In this document: positions 25,249 through 32,495 of the stretch, piece after piece
How positions within the stretch are numbered: the stretch's first letter is position 1
Layout: each line of letters begins with the position of its first letter
Program-made: the position numbers and the translations under genes
Notes under the pieces: generated by a model
Databases searched by the model: none
What the model was told of the DNA's origin: nothing
Seen by the model: the letters and a program-made list of their open reading frames with translations, nothing else
Source: Gordonia desulfuricans NBRC 100010
Lineage (GTDB): Bacteria > Actinomycetota > Actinomycetes > Mycobacteriales > Mycobacteriaceae
Reading direction: 5' to 3'
Assembly: GCF_001485495.1 (NCBI RefSeq)
Contig: NZ_BCNF01000006.1
Span: 1-34,947 of the forward strand
DNA length: 34,947 nucleotides

Positions 25249-26388
25249 TCACCAGGCAACCCGACTATTGTGCCAGACCGACCCCTGCACGACGAAATCG
25301 CCACCGGCCACCGGACACACCGACATCACCTCGGCCGCGGCCAGCGCCGATCGTGCCGCCGGCCCCGGCGGATTCGGCGAGGCGACGACGAGCGGTACCG
25401 CGCCCACCGACCGCAGATGGTCGACGATCGCGATCTCCGGCGCCCGACCGTCCGCGGCGAGGTCCTCGGTCATCATCACCGTCAGCCCGGGCCGCAGGTA
25501 GGGCACGGGATCGCTGGTCCCGACGACGATCGTGCGCCGCCCGTCGGTGTCGGTTCCCAGCCCGACTGCGACGTCGATCCACATCGCGACTTGCCCGGAG
25601 AGCCCGGCGTGCGCCTGGCGGGCCCGTCGCACCAGCCACTCCACCTCGCCGCGGGTGAGCGAGGTGTCGGGCTCGTCGCGGGCGGGCTCGGTGCGCGGTG
25701 GCCCTCCACCCATCCCGACCGGGTCCGCCCCCTGCGCCGCGAACGCCCCGAACGCCCCCAGCCCGCCCAGTGCCCCCAGCCCACCGAGCGGCAGCATGCC
25801 GGCCGTCGCGGCGGGTGCCGGTGAGGTGTACCCGGACGGTGGCTGCGCCGAGGTCTCGGTGCCGGTGGGATCGGCCTCGGTGGGATCGGATTGGGCGGGA
25901 TCAGGCCGCGCCGCGACGGCGGCATCGTCGGCGTACTCCTCCCCCGCGGTCGTCATCGCGAACCGGCCGGCACTCGCCGCGAACACGCGCAACGAGTCGT
26001 CGCCGAGCGTGGCGGCCACCTCACCGGCGGCCTGGTCCCTGGCCCACACCCCGGCGACGACACCCATCCGGGCACGGCTACCGGTGACCACGTCGGCATA
26101 GCGGTCCAGCGCACCGGCGACGGTGGCCAGTGCCGCGCCGGCCGCACCCGGCCCGGCCGCGCTCAGTGGCCGCCCCGACGCCCCGATCTCGCGCACCAGG
26201 CGCCCCTCGCCGACGACGGGGTCGTGGTGCAGGGCATCGAGTTCGGCGGCCAGCTCGTCGGCGCGTGTGGCCAGGCCGGCCACGGTCGCGGCGAGGCGTC
26301 GGAGGTCGTCCGGGTCGGTGGTCGGCCAGTGCTCCCCTGCCGCGTTCCTGGTGAGGTCGGCATCATCGGATGCATCCCCGACCGTCAT
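25249..26388 (-). CDS. Putative T7SS-associated protein with degenerate deaminase-like C-terminus
   Basis: Function unproven. The 379-residue protein has three parts. An Ala-rich helical N-terminus (about 25-150) resembles the helical domains of WXG100/EspC-type secreted proteins. A low-complexity linker (about 155-240) is Pro/Thr-rich, then Gly/Ala/Leu-rich (GMLPLGGLGALGG). A compact C-terminal domain (about 243-379) contains IVVGTSDPVPYLRPG (287-301), PEIAIVDHLRSVG (317-329) and VVASPNPPGPAARSAL (334-349). The layout is that of a polymorphic toxin. The C-terminal strand-helix order recalls YwqJ/SCP1.201-type deaminases, but their HAE and PxCxxC zinc motifs are absent here. The start overlaps the preceding gene by 4 nt. 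No signal peptide is seen. A non-toxic structural role is possible. Confidence 0.6.
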   Translation of the reverse strand: MTVGDASDDADLTRNAAGEHWPTTDPDDLRRLAATVAGLATRADELAAELDALHHDPVVGEGRLVREIGASGRPLSAAGPGAAGAALATVAGALDRYADVVTGSRARMGVVAGVWARDQAAGEVAATLGDDSLRVFAASAGRFAMTTAGEEYADDAAVAARPDPAQSDPTEADPTGTETSAQPPSGYTSPAPAATAGMLPLGGLGALGGLGAFGAFAAQGADPVGMGGGPPRTEPARDEPDTSLTRGEVEWLVRRARQAHAGLSGQVAMWIDVAVGLGTDTDGRRTIVVGTSDPVPYLRPGLTVMMTEDLAADGRAPEIAIVDHLRSVGAVPLVVASPNPPGPAARSALAAAEVMSVCPVAGGDFVVQGSVWHNSRVAW

Positions 26389-26756
26389 CGGCCGTCCCGT
26401 ACGCCGGTACCGGACCCGCCGTGACCGGCGGCGTCGATGTCACCGGCGGCGTCGATGTCACCGGCGGCGTCGAGGTCGGCGTCCTGCACCGCCGCCACCG
26501 CCTGCACGATCCGGTTCGCCTGCTCGGCGGCCAGGTCGGCCGCGGTGCCGACCGCGGCGGTCGCGGCGTCGGCGAGTGAGCGCAGTCCGGCACGGAAGAC
26601 CTGGGCACCCCGATCGGCGCCGAGTGTCGAATCGACCTCGGCGAGAAGGTCTTCCAGAGCCGCACCGAGTTCGGTGAGCCGGCCCGCCACGATGTCGATC
26701 CCCTCGGCGAGCCGGTGTGCGGCGTCGGGATCGATCCCCATCCGGTCGGTGCTCAT
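26385..26756 (-). CDS. EspC/WXG100-like small helical protein (type VII secretion-associated)
   Basis: A 123-residue, Ala/Leu/Glu-rich, almost entirely helical protein with no Cys and no signal peptide, consistent with the EspC-like family of type VII secretion-associated proteins. Two long helices are suggested at roughly 10-50 (HRLAEGIDIVAGRLTELG) and 60-100 (SLADAATAAVGTAADLAAEQ). The final 25 residues contain a DIDAAG-type repeat encoded by three 18-nt tandem units. The start ATG shares one base with the stop of the EbfC-like gene (TGATG), and its stop overlaps the next start by 4 nt, so the three genes are translationally coupled. There is no clear WxG motif, and the family call is by size, composition and context. 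Confidence 0.6.
   Translation of the reverse strand: MSTDRMGIDPDAAHRLAEGIDIVAGRLTELGAALEDLLAEVDSTLGADRGAQVFRAGLRSLADAATAAVGTAADLAAEQANRIVQAVAAVQDADLDAAGDIDAAGDIDAAGHGGSGTGVRDGR
26421..26474 (-). repeat. Three 18-nt tandem repeats in the EspC-like gene
   Basis: Units at 26421, 26439 and 26457 (plus-strand consensus GTCACCGGCGGCGTCGAT), encoding (D/I)DAAGD-like repeats at the protein C-terminus. Copy-number change would keep the frame. Confidence 0.85.
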
Positions 26757-27094
26757 CAGGCCTCGTCGACGAGGACGTCGTAGCCGGGTTCGATCTCGGT
26801 CAGGGCGGTCAGCACCTGGGCACGCCGGATGCGCAGCCGGGCATCGGCATCGTCGACGAGGTCGGTGATGAGCTGGGCGAGTACGGGTGCGCGATGACGA
26901 CGCAGGGCCGCGGGTTCGATGGTGAGGTCGGTGAGTTTGCCGCGGGCGTCGACGGTCACCGAGATCAGCTTGTCGGCACTGACCGCGCATGCGGTGAGAT
27001 CGGCGAGGACGCCCTGGGCGTGGTTCAATTCGGCCCGCTGGCGGGCGATCTCGTCGACGACGTCCGCCCAGCGTTGCCCCCGGCCCGTGACCAT
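26756..27094 (-). CDS. YbaB/EbfC family nucleoid-associated-like protein, T7SS-type
   Basis: A 112-residue protein of the YbaB/EbfC family, dimeric DNA-binding in characterised members. The core pattern is visible: a helical N-terminus (VVDEIARQRAELNHAQGVL), then ISVTVDARGKLTDLTIEPAAL (about 44-64), matching the family's GxGxLTDLxIDP strand-turn, and a C-terminal helix. YbaB-like proteins of this diverged kind are common next to actinobacterial type VII secretion-associated genes. The ATG at 27094 has GGGGAGG about 6 nt upstream, the strongest ribosome-binding site of the three genes, so this is the operon's first gene. Confidence 0.72.
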   Translation of the reverse strand: MVTGRGQRWADVVDEIARQRAELNHAQGVLADLTACAVSADKLISVTVDARGKLTDLTIEPAALRRHRAPVLAQLITDLVDDADARLRIRRAQVLTALTEIEPGYDVLVDEA

Positions 27095-27190
27095 GCGCGC
27101 CTCCCCCTCGGATCCGCAATGCAGGTCGGTCGAGTGTAGCCCGCGTTCGCCGCCGGCATCGGGAGACCATCCACAGGTCGGGCGTGCAGG

Positions 27191-27892
27191 TCAGGCGGGG
27201 GCGCCGGACTCCGGTTCGGGCAGCAGATCGGGGCGGCGCGCACGCGTACGCTCGAGCGACTGTTCATGCCGCCAGGCGGCGACCTTGGCGTGGTCACCGC
27301 TGAGCAGCACCGGCGGGACCGGGAGGTCACGCCACACCTCAGGCCGGGTGTAACTGGGACCCTCGAGCAGCCCCTCGGAGAACGAATCCTCTTGGTGTGA
27401 ACGGGGATTGCCGAGCACACCGGGAATCAGGCGGACGGCGGCCTCCACCATGGCCAGGGTCGCGACCTCGCCGCCGATCAGGACGAAGTCACCGAGCGAG
27501 ACCTCCTCGACGCGCACGCGCCGGGCGGCGTCGTCGAAGACGCGCTGATCGATGCCCTCGTAGCGTCCGCAGGCGAAGACGAGGTGCTCCTCGCCGGCCC
27601 ACCGCTGTGCGGTGGCCTGCCGGAACGGGACGCCCGCCGGGGTCGGGACCACCAGCAGGGCGTCGTCGGGGCACACCGCGTCCAGGCACGGCCCCCACAC
27701 CTCGGGTTTCATCACCATGCCGGGTCCGCCGCCATAGGGCGAGTCGTCGACGCTGCGGTGCACGTCGTGCGTCCAGTCGCGCAGGTCGTGGACACCGAAC
27801 TCGATGATCCCGCGGTCGATCGCCTTGCCCAGCAAGGCGACCCGCATGGGTTCGAGGTATTCGGGGAAGATGGAGACGATGTCGATGCGCAC
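27191..27892 (-). CDS. trmD: tRNA (guanine-N1-)-methyltransferase
   Basis: SPOUT-fold enzyme that methylates G37 next to the anticodon to prevent frameshifting. The 233-residue product shows the family motifs: the [14 protein letters not shown] loop (51-62), CGRYEGID (108-115), [11 protein letters not shown] (132-142), the trefoil-knot SAM site, and the catalytic HQEDSF segment. The C-terminal 10 residues are Pro/Glu/Ala-rich and variable. Start is GTG at 27892, 3 nt after the rimM stop. It ends 96 nt upstream of the T7SS-like operon. Confidence 0.96.
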   Translation of the reverse strand: MRIDIVSIFPEYLEPMRVALLGKAIDRGIIEFGVHDLRDWTHDVHRSVDDSPYGGGPGMVMKPEVWGPCLDAVCPDDALLVVPTPAGVPFRQATAQRWAGEEHLVFACGRYEGIDQRVFDDAARRVRVEEVSLGDFVLIGGEVATLAMVEAAVRLIPGVLGNPRSHQEDSFSEGLLEGPSYTRPEVWRDLPVPPVLLSGDHAKVAAWRHEQSLERTRARRPDLLPEPESGAPA

Positions 27893-27895
27893 GCC

Positions 27896-28435
27896 TCAGC
27901 GCTCCCCCGCCTCGTCGGCGGCGTCGGGGTCGATCAGACCGTCGGGCGGATCGATGACGATGCCCGTACGGGTCACGGTCGGTACGATCTCGCGCACGAA
28001 CGGCACGAGTACCTCACGGTTGTCGGGGGTACGCACCGACAGCAGGTCGTTGGCCGGCAGATGCAGGATCGACTCCAGCACGCCGACGTGGGTGCCGTCG
28101 ACGTGGGTGACCGGCACGCCCTCGAGTTCATGGTCGTAGAACTCGTCGGGGTCGTCGCCGGAGTCGACGTCGGCGGAATCCACCAGGAAGAGGGTCCCGC
28201 GCAGCGCGTCGGCCGCCGACCGGTCGGCGATCTCCTTCAACGACAGCAACAGCCGCCCGGCATGATCCCGGGCGGCTGTCACCGTGAAGGTTCGCTCGCC
28301 ACCGCCGCGCGGCAGCTTGCCGCGCAGCGTGGCTCCGGTGGCGAACCGCTGCTGCGGTTCATCGGTGCGGACGTCGACGACGACCTCACCGCGGATGCCG
28401 TGGGACTTCGCCACACGGCCCACCACGAGCTCCAT
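27896..28435 (-). CDS. rimM: 16S rRNA processing protein RimM
   Basis: Assembly factor for the 30S head, binding S19 and helping 16S rRNA maturation. The 179-residue product has the two expected domains: an N-terminal RimM barrel (VVGRVAKSHGIRGEVVVDV at 4-22 and a DRSAADALRGT segment), then a PRC-barrel (about 98-170) with EFYDHELEGVPV and NDLLSVRTPDNREVLVPFV. Length is normal. It is 9 nt after the KH gene and 3 nt before trmD, in the rpsP-khpA-rimM-trmD order. Confidence 0.95.
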   Translation of the reverse strand: MELVVGRVAKSHGIRGEVVVDVRTDEPQQRFATGATLRGKLPRGGGERTFTVTAARDHAGRLLLSLKEIADRSAADALRGTLFLVDSADVDSGDDPDEFYDHELEGVPVTHVDGTHVGVLESILHLPANDLLSVRTPDNREVLVPFVREIVPTVTRTGIVIDPPDGLIDPDAADEAGER

Positions 28436-28444
28436 ACGGCGTCG

Positions 28445-28687
28445 TCAGCGGTCGGTGTCGACGATGTCGACGCGCATGCCGCGGCCACCGATGCCACCCA
28501 CCAGGGTGCGCAGGGCGGTGGCGGTGCGGCCGTTGCGGCCGATGACCTTGCCGAGATCCTCCGGGTTGACGTGGACCTCGACGAGGCGGCCACGACGACC
28601 GGTGATCAGCTCGACACGCACGTCGTCAGGGTTGGCGACGATGCCGCGCACCAGGTGCTCGACGGCGTCGGCGACGACAGCGCTCAC
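28445..28687 (-). CDS. khpA: KH domain RNA-binding protein KhpA
   Basis: An 80-residue single type-II KH domain protein that binds RNA; in other bacteria KhpA pairs with KhpB (Jag/EloR) to influence cell elongation, and it lies between rpsP and rimM in many genomes. The RNA-binding loop GxxG is at 50-53 in [10 protein letters not shown], and an invariant glycine-rich C-terminal part ([12 protein letters not shown]) follows. Start is GTG at 28687, overlapping the rpsP stop by 4 nt (GTGA). Confidence 0.93.
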   Translation of the reverse strand: MSAVVADAVEHLVRGIVANPDDVRVELITGRRGRLVEVHVNPEDLGKVIGRNGRTATALRTLVGGIGGRGMRVDIVDTDR

Positions 28688-29139
28688 GCCTGGGCCTTGT
28701 CACCCTCGGCGGCGGCCTCGTCCTTGGCACCCTCGGCGGCCTCGTCCTTCTTGGCGGCCTTCTTCTTGGGGGTGATCGCCTCGGCGACCGGCGCGCTGTC
28801 GGCGGCGGCCAGCGCAGCGTTGAACAGGTCCAGCTTGGACGGCTTCTCGGCAGCGGTCTTCAGGGTGCCCTCGGCGCCCGGCAGGCCCTTGAACTTCTGC
28901 CAGTCACCGGTGATCTTCAGGAGGGCGGCGACCGGCTCGGTCGGCTGTGCGCCCACGCTCAGCCAGTACTGCGCACGCTCGGAGTCGACCTCGATCAGCG
29001 AGGGCTCTTCCTTGGGGTGGTACTTGCCGATGGTCTCGATCGCGCGGCCGTTGCGGCGGGTGCGCGAGTCGGCGACGATGATGCGGTACTGCGGGTTGCG
29101 GATCTTGCCGAGCCGCGTGAGCTTGATCTTGACAGCCAT
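28684..29139 (-). CDS. rpsP: 30S ribosomal protein S16
   Basis: Small-subunit ribosomal protein, 151 residues. The S16 core (1-95) begins [20 protein letters not shown] with [12 protein letters not shown] and [12 protein letters not shown]-terminal extension of about 55 residues, rich in Ala, Lys and Glu ([17 protein letters not shown]), is absent from E. coli S16 but usual in actinobacteria. The start at 29139 matches the family; an in-frame ATG 24 nt upstream is not supported. A purine-rich AAGAGAAG precedes it. It is the first gene of rpsP-khpA-rimM-trmD. Confidence 0.97.
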   Translation of the reverse strand: MAVKIKLTRLGKIRNPQYRIIVADSRTRRNGRAIETIGKYHPKEEPSLIEVDSERAQYWLSVGAQPTEPVAALLKITGDWQKFKGLPGAEGTLKTAAEKPSKLDLFNAALAAADSAPVAEAITPKKKAAKKDEAAEGAKDEAAAEGDKAQA

Positions 29140-29352
29140 GTCTTCTCTTCTTTCAGTGGTCACTGCGCAATTCGGACGACCCGGCGGAGGTGCCGAGCCC
29201 GGTTTTGCGATCTATTCGGGTGTGACCGTCGGTCGGTACGTGACCGGCTCCGACGAACCAGCAGACAATTCTGCCAGACGAGACCCGATGAACCGAAATC
29301 GCGAGGCCGCACGGTGGCGCGCAGGGGCGTGGGACGGGCCCGAAAAGGGAGC

Positions 29353-29392
29353 GGCATGTGGTTACCCACCCCGCGAGAGGTAACCACATGCC
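29353..29392 (-). terminator. 14-bp perfect stem-loop, candidate terminator
   Basis: GGCATGTGGTTACC (29353-29366) and its exact reverse complement (29379-29392) enclose a 12-nt loop. Read on the minus strand it is followed after 6 nt by TTTT, so it could end a transcript from the 29400-29560 region or the amidohydrolase mRNA (320 nt downstream of its stop). It might instead be a protein-binding site. Confidence 0.55.
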
Positions 29393-29548
29393 TGCGCGCT
29401 CGACCCGATGACCTGGGTGGGTGATGCGGGCCGTTCGCTCCCCCTCGCGGCCGCGGCGATCACGCTCCCACCCGCCGGTTCCGGCGGGGAATCATGCAAC
29501 GCACATGAAACCCTACCGAAGAGTAATAAAACTGACCAACGTCCGTTG

Positions 29549-29564
29549 GGTGATCTGACTCACA
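29549..29564. promoter_or_regulatory. CRP/GlxR-like site
   Basis: GGTGATCTGACTCACA matches the GlxR/CRP consensus TGTGANNTANNTCACA at 10 of 12 fixed positions. It lies about 410 nt upstream of rpsP and directly abuts a 14-nt palindrome. The target promoter is unclear. Confidence 0.35.
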
Positions 29565-29710
29565 ACCATCGCGACTGTGGCCCGTATTTCACCAGGAACG
29601 CCCAGATCGGGCACCCCCGGTGTGAACACCGTGCTCAGACGCCACAACTGCCCCAGACGCGGGCATCGGGAGCGTGGGCCGACAGGCGCCGCGAGGGGTC
29701 CGGTCGGAAC

Positions 29711-30802
29711 TCAGACCGGCAGGCCGGAGCACACGATCTCGGTCGGGTGCCGCAGCACGCCGGGATCGGTGGTCGGGTCGGTGTCGAACACCAGGAAGTC
29801 GGCGCGGTCACCGTCGGCGAGGATGCCGGCGTCGAGCCACCGGCGTGGCGCGGTACTGGCCGCGGCGATCGCCTCGCGGACCGACATCCCGATGCCGGTC
29901 AGTGCGTCGATCTCGTCGACGATGCGGCCGTGCTCGACGAAGCCACCCGCGTCGGTACCGGCGTAGATGGCCACCCCGGCCTCGCGGGCCGCCGAGAACG
30001 TCTGCGCGGCACGGGCGTACAACGACCGCATATTAGCGGCGTAGGTCGGGAAACGGTCTGCGCCGTCGGCGATCCCAGGAAAGTTCTCCACCTGGATCAT
30101 GGTGGGCACCAACGCGATCGAGCGGTCGACCAGGGCGTCGATGTGATCGGCGGTCAGCCCGGTGCCGTGTTCGATGCAGTCGACTCCCGCCTCGATCAGG
30201 TCACCGAGGGCATCGGTCCCGAAAACATGGGCCGTGATCCGCGCTCCCCCGGCATGTGCGGCGGCCACCGCGGCCTCGAGCTGCGTCCGGTCCCACAGCG
30301 GGGCGAGGTCGCCGACCTCACGGTCGATCCAGTCGCCGACGATCTTGACCCAGCCGTCGCCGTCGGCGGCCTGGCGGGCGACCTCGGCGGCCAGCTCGTC
30401 GGGGTCGTCGAGGTCGATGCCGTAGTCGCGCAGGTACCGCTTCGGCCGCGCGATGTGCTTGCCCGAGCGGATGAACCGCGGACACATCGGGTCGTCGTCG
30501 AGCGGATGGGTGTCCAGCGGCGACCCGACCTCGCGGATCAGCAGGGTTCCGGCACGGGCGTCGGCGCGGGCGAACTCACGGGCCCGGTCGATCGTCACCC
30601 CGAGGCCGGGAGCGATCCCGACGTGATTGTGGGCGTCGACGAACCCGGGCAGGATCCACACACCGTCGGCGGCGGTCACCGCCCCGGCGGCCGGGGTGCG
30701 GCTGATCACCTCACCGGTGACCCACAGTTCGACCGGTTCGTCGGTCAGCGGGTCGCGGCCGCGATAGTGTCGCGGGGTCGCAACCGCACCGGTGCCGGCC
30801 AC
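29711..30802 (-). CDS. Amidohydrolase family protein (Rv2915c-like)
   Basis: Metal-dependent hydrolase of the amidohydrolase superfamily, 363 residues. Metal ligands can be read: His58 and His60 (DAHNHVG), Lys153 (GWVKIVGDW), His192 (TAHVFG), His212 (EHGTG) and Asp284 (GTDAGG). The substrate is unknown. The GTG start at 30802 is 3 nt after the ffh stop, so it is probably translated by coupling, using the purine-rich end of ffh as ribosome-binding site. An amidohydrolase at this exact place beside ffh is also present in mycobacteria, which supports a conserved link. It shares the fold but little wording with the plus-strand amidohydrolase at 21034. Confidence 0.88.
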   Translation of the reverse strand: MAGTGAVATPRHYRGRDPLTDEPVELWVTGEVISRTPAAGAVTAADGVWILPGFVDAHNHVGIAPGLGVTIDRAREFARADARAGTLLIREVGSPLDTHPLDDDPMCPRFIRSGKHIARPKRYLRDYGIDLDDPDELAAEVARQAADGDGWVKIVGDWIDREVGDLAPLWDRTQLEAAVAAAHAGGARITAHVFGTDALGDLIEAGVDCIEHGTGLTADHIDALVDRSIALVPTMIQVENFPGIADGADRFPTYAANMRSLYARAAQTFSAAREAGVAIYAGTDAGGFVEHGRIVDEIDALTGIGMSVREAIAAASTAPRRWLDAGILADGDRADFLVFDTDPTTDPGVLRHPTEIVCSGLPV

Positions 30803-30805
30803 GGC

Positions 30806-32392
30806 CTACTTCTTCTTCTTGGGCTGCTGGAACTGCGAGACGTCGATGCCCTCGAGCCCCGGCGGCATCTGGTCGAGCCCCGGCGGCATCGCCGACAGGT
30901 CCGGGAATCCGGCCGGCATCCCACCGGGCATAGCGGGGAATCCGCCCCGCACCTTCGGCTGCGTCGGACCGCGTCCCTTGCCCTTGCCCTTGCGGCCCTT
31001 GCCCTTGCTCTTGCGGTTGGACTTGCGGCCGGGGCCCAGGCCCATCCGGCCGGACATCTGCGCCATCATCTTGCGCGCCTCGAAGAACCGGTCGACGAGC
31101 TGGTTGACCTCGCTGACGGTCACACCCGAACCGTTGGCGATGCGCAGGCGGCGGGAGGCGTTGATGATCTTCGGGTTGTCCCGCTCGGCCGGGGTCATGC
31201 CGCGGATGATCGCCTGCACCCGGTCGAGCTGCTTGTCGTCGACCTGGGCGAGCGCATCCTTCATCTGGCCGGCGCCGGGCAGCATACCGAGGATGTTGCC
31301 GATCGGACCCATCCGCCGGATCATCAGCATCTGCTCGAGGAAGTCCTCGAGGGTCAGCTCGCCCTGGCTGATCTTGGCGGCGGCTTCCTCGGCCTGCTGC
31401 GCGTCCCAGTGCTGCTCGGCCTGCTCGATGAGGCTGAGCACATCGCCCATGCCGAGGATGCGGCTGGCCATCCGGTCGGGGTGGAAGACGTCGAAGTCCT
31501 CGAGCTTCTCACCCGACGAGGCGAACATGATGGGCCGGCCGGTGACCTCACGGACCGACAGCGCCGCACCGCCGCGGGCATCACCGTCGAGCTTGGTGAG
31601 GACCACACCGGTGAAGTCGACACCCTCGGCGAACGCCTCGGCGGTGGTGACCGCGTCCTGACCGATCATCGCGTCGACGACGAACAGGACCTCGTCCGGC
31701 GATGTGGCCGTACGGATGTCGGCGGCCTGCTTCATCAGCTCCGCGTCGATGCCGAGGCGGCCGGCGGTGTCGATCACGACGACGTCGTAGTGCTTGGCGC
31801 GGGCCTCGTCGACACCGGCGGTGGCCACGGCCACCGGATCGGCCGCCGACACCCCGAGCGGGTTGGTGCCGGTGGGGGCGCCCTCCCCGGTGACCGAGGT
31901 GCCCGGATGCGGCGCGTAGACGGGGACGTCGGCGCGCTCACCGACGATCTGCAGCTGTGAGACCGCACCCGGGCGCTGGAGGTCACAGGCCACCAGCAGC
32001 GGGGTGTGGCCCTGCTTCTTGAGCCAGGCACCGAGCTTGCCGGCCAGGGTCGTCTTACCGGCACCCTGCAGACCGGCGAGCATGATCACCGTCGGCGGGG
32101 TCTTGGCGAAGGCCACCCGGCGGGTCTCACCACCGAGGATGCCGACGAGTTCTTCGTTGACGATCTTGACGACCTGCTGCGCCGGGTTCAGCGCACCGGA
32201 GACCTCGGCACCCTTGGCACGTTCCTTGATCCGCGCGATGAAGGACCGCACCACCGGCAGGGAGACATCGGCCTCGAGCAGGGCCAGACGGATCTCACGA
32301 CAGGTCCGGTCGATGTCGGCGTCGGACAGCCTGCCCTTGCCACGCAGGTCGGAGAGCGCACCGGTCAACCGGTCGGAGAGGGAATCGAACAT
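30806..32392 (-). CDS. ffh: Signal recognition particle protein Ffh
   Basis: SRP GTPase that binds signal sequences on the ribosome and targets them to FtsY. The 528-residue product has the N domain (1-85), G domain with P-loop GLQGAGKT (107-114), DTAGR (208-212) and TKLDG, and a Met-rich M domain (about 315-460) with RRMGPIGNILGMLPG. The C-terminus is a basic Gly/Lys linker followed by a repetitive Met/Pro/Gly tail ending PKKKK. An unusual insert of about 18-20 residues (roughly 165-184, TSVTGEGAPTGTNPLG) lies in the insertion-box region between RPGAV and DTAGR. The ATG at 32392 (GGAG upstream) is used; the longer open frame upstream is not Ffh. Confidence 0.96.
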   Translation of the reverse strand: MFDSLSDRLTGALSDLRGKGRLSDADIDRTCREIRLALLEADVSLPVVRSFIARIKERAKGAEVSGALNPAQQVVKIVNEELVGILGGETRRVAFAKTPPTVIMLAGLQGAGKTTLAGKLGAWLKKQGHTPLLVACDLQRPGAVSQLQIVGERADVPVYAPHPGTSVTGEGAPTGTNPLGVSAADPVAVATAGVDEARAKHYDVVVIDTAGRLGIDAELMKQAADIRTATSPDEVLFVVDAMIGQDAVTTAEAFAEGVDFTGVVLTKLDGDARGGAALSVREVTGRPIMFASSGEKLEDFDVFHPDRMASRILGMGDVLSLIEQAEQHWDAQQAEEAAAKISQGELTLEDFLEQMLMIRRMGPIGNILGMLPGAGQMKDALAQVDDKQLDRVQAIIRGMTPAERDNPKIINASRRLRIANGSGVTVSEVNQLVDRFFEARKMMAQMSGRMGLGPGRKSNRKSKGKGRKGKGKGRGPTQPKVRGGFPAMPGGMPAGFPDLSAMPPGLDQMPPGLEGIDVSQFQQPKKKK

Positions 32393-32439
32393 TCTCCCAT
32401 CCTCGCATGTCGGCCGGACCCGGCGCCCGCCCGGCCGGA

Positions 32440-32470
32440 CGATGTCGTCATCGGTGTGGTGACGACATCG
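32440..32470 (-). terminator. Hairpin between glnD and ffh
   Basis: A perfect 11-bp stem (CGATGTCGTCA at 32440-32450 with 32460-32470) with a 9-nt loop, 25 nt after the glnD stop. No T run follows; candidate terminator or partial terminator in the 103-nt spacer. Confidence 0.6.
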
Positions 32471-32495
32471 CCGACCGGCGGTGTCGGTGTCCGGG

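Larger units (their letters stand above)
29140..29710. other. 571-nt gene-free interval upstream of rpsP
   Basis: No CDS is supported. It contains a 14-bp perfect inverted repeat (29353-29392), an AT-richer patch (about 29505-29535), two 14-nt palindromes with 2-nt centres (CCAACG-TC-CGTTGG at 29536-29549; CGGTGT-GA-ACACCG at 29618-29631), and a CRP/GlxR-like site (29549-29564). The rpsP promoter must lie here; a small RNA is possible. Confidence 0.6.

Noticed and set aside
29408..31960. 850-codon plus-strand open frame across the amidohydrolase and ffh genes
   Set aside because: Composition is typical of antisense frames; the minus strand carries two clear enzymes over most of the same bases.
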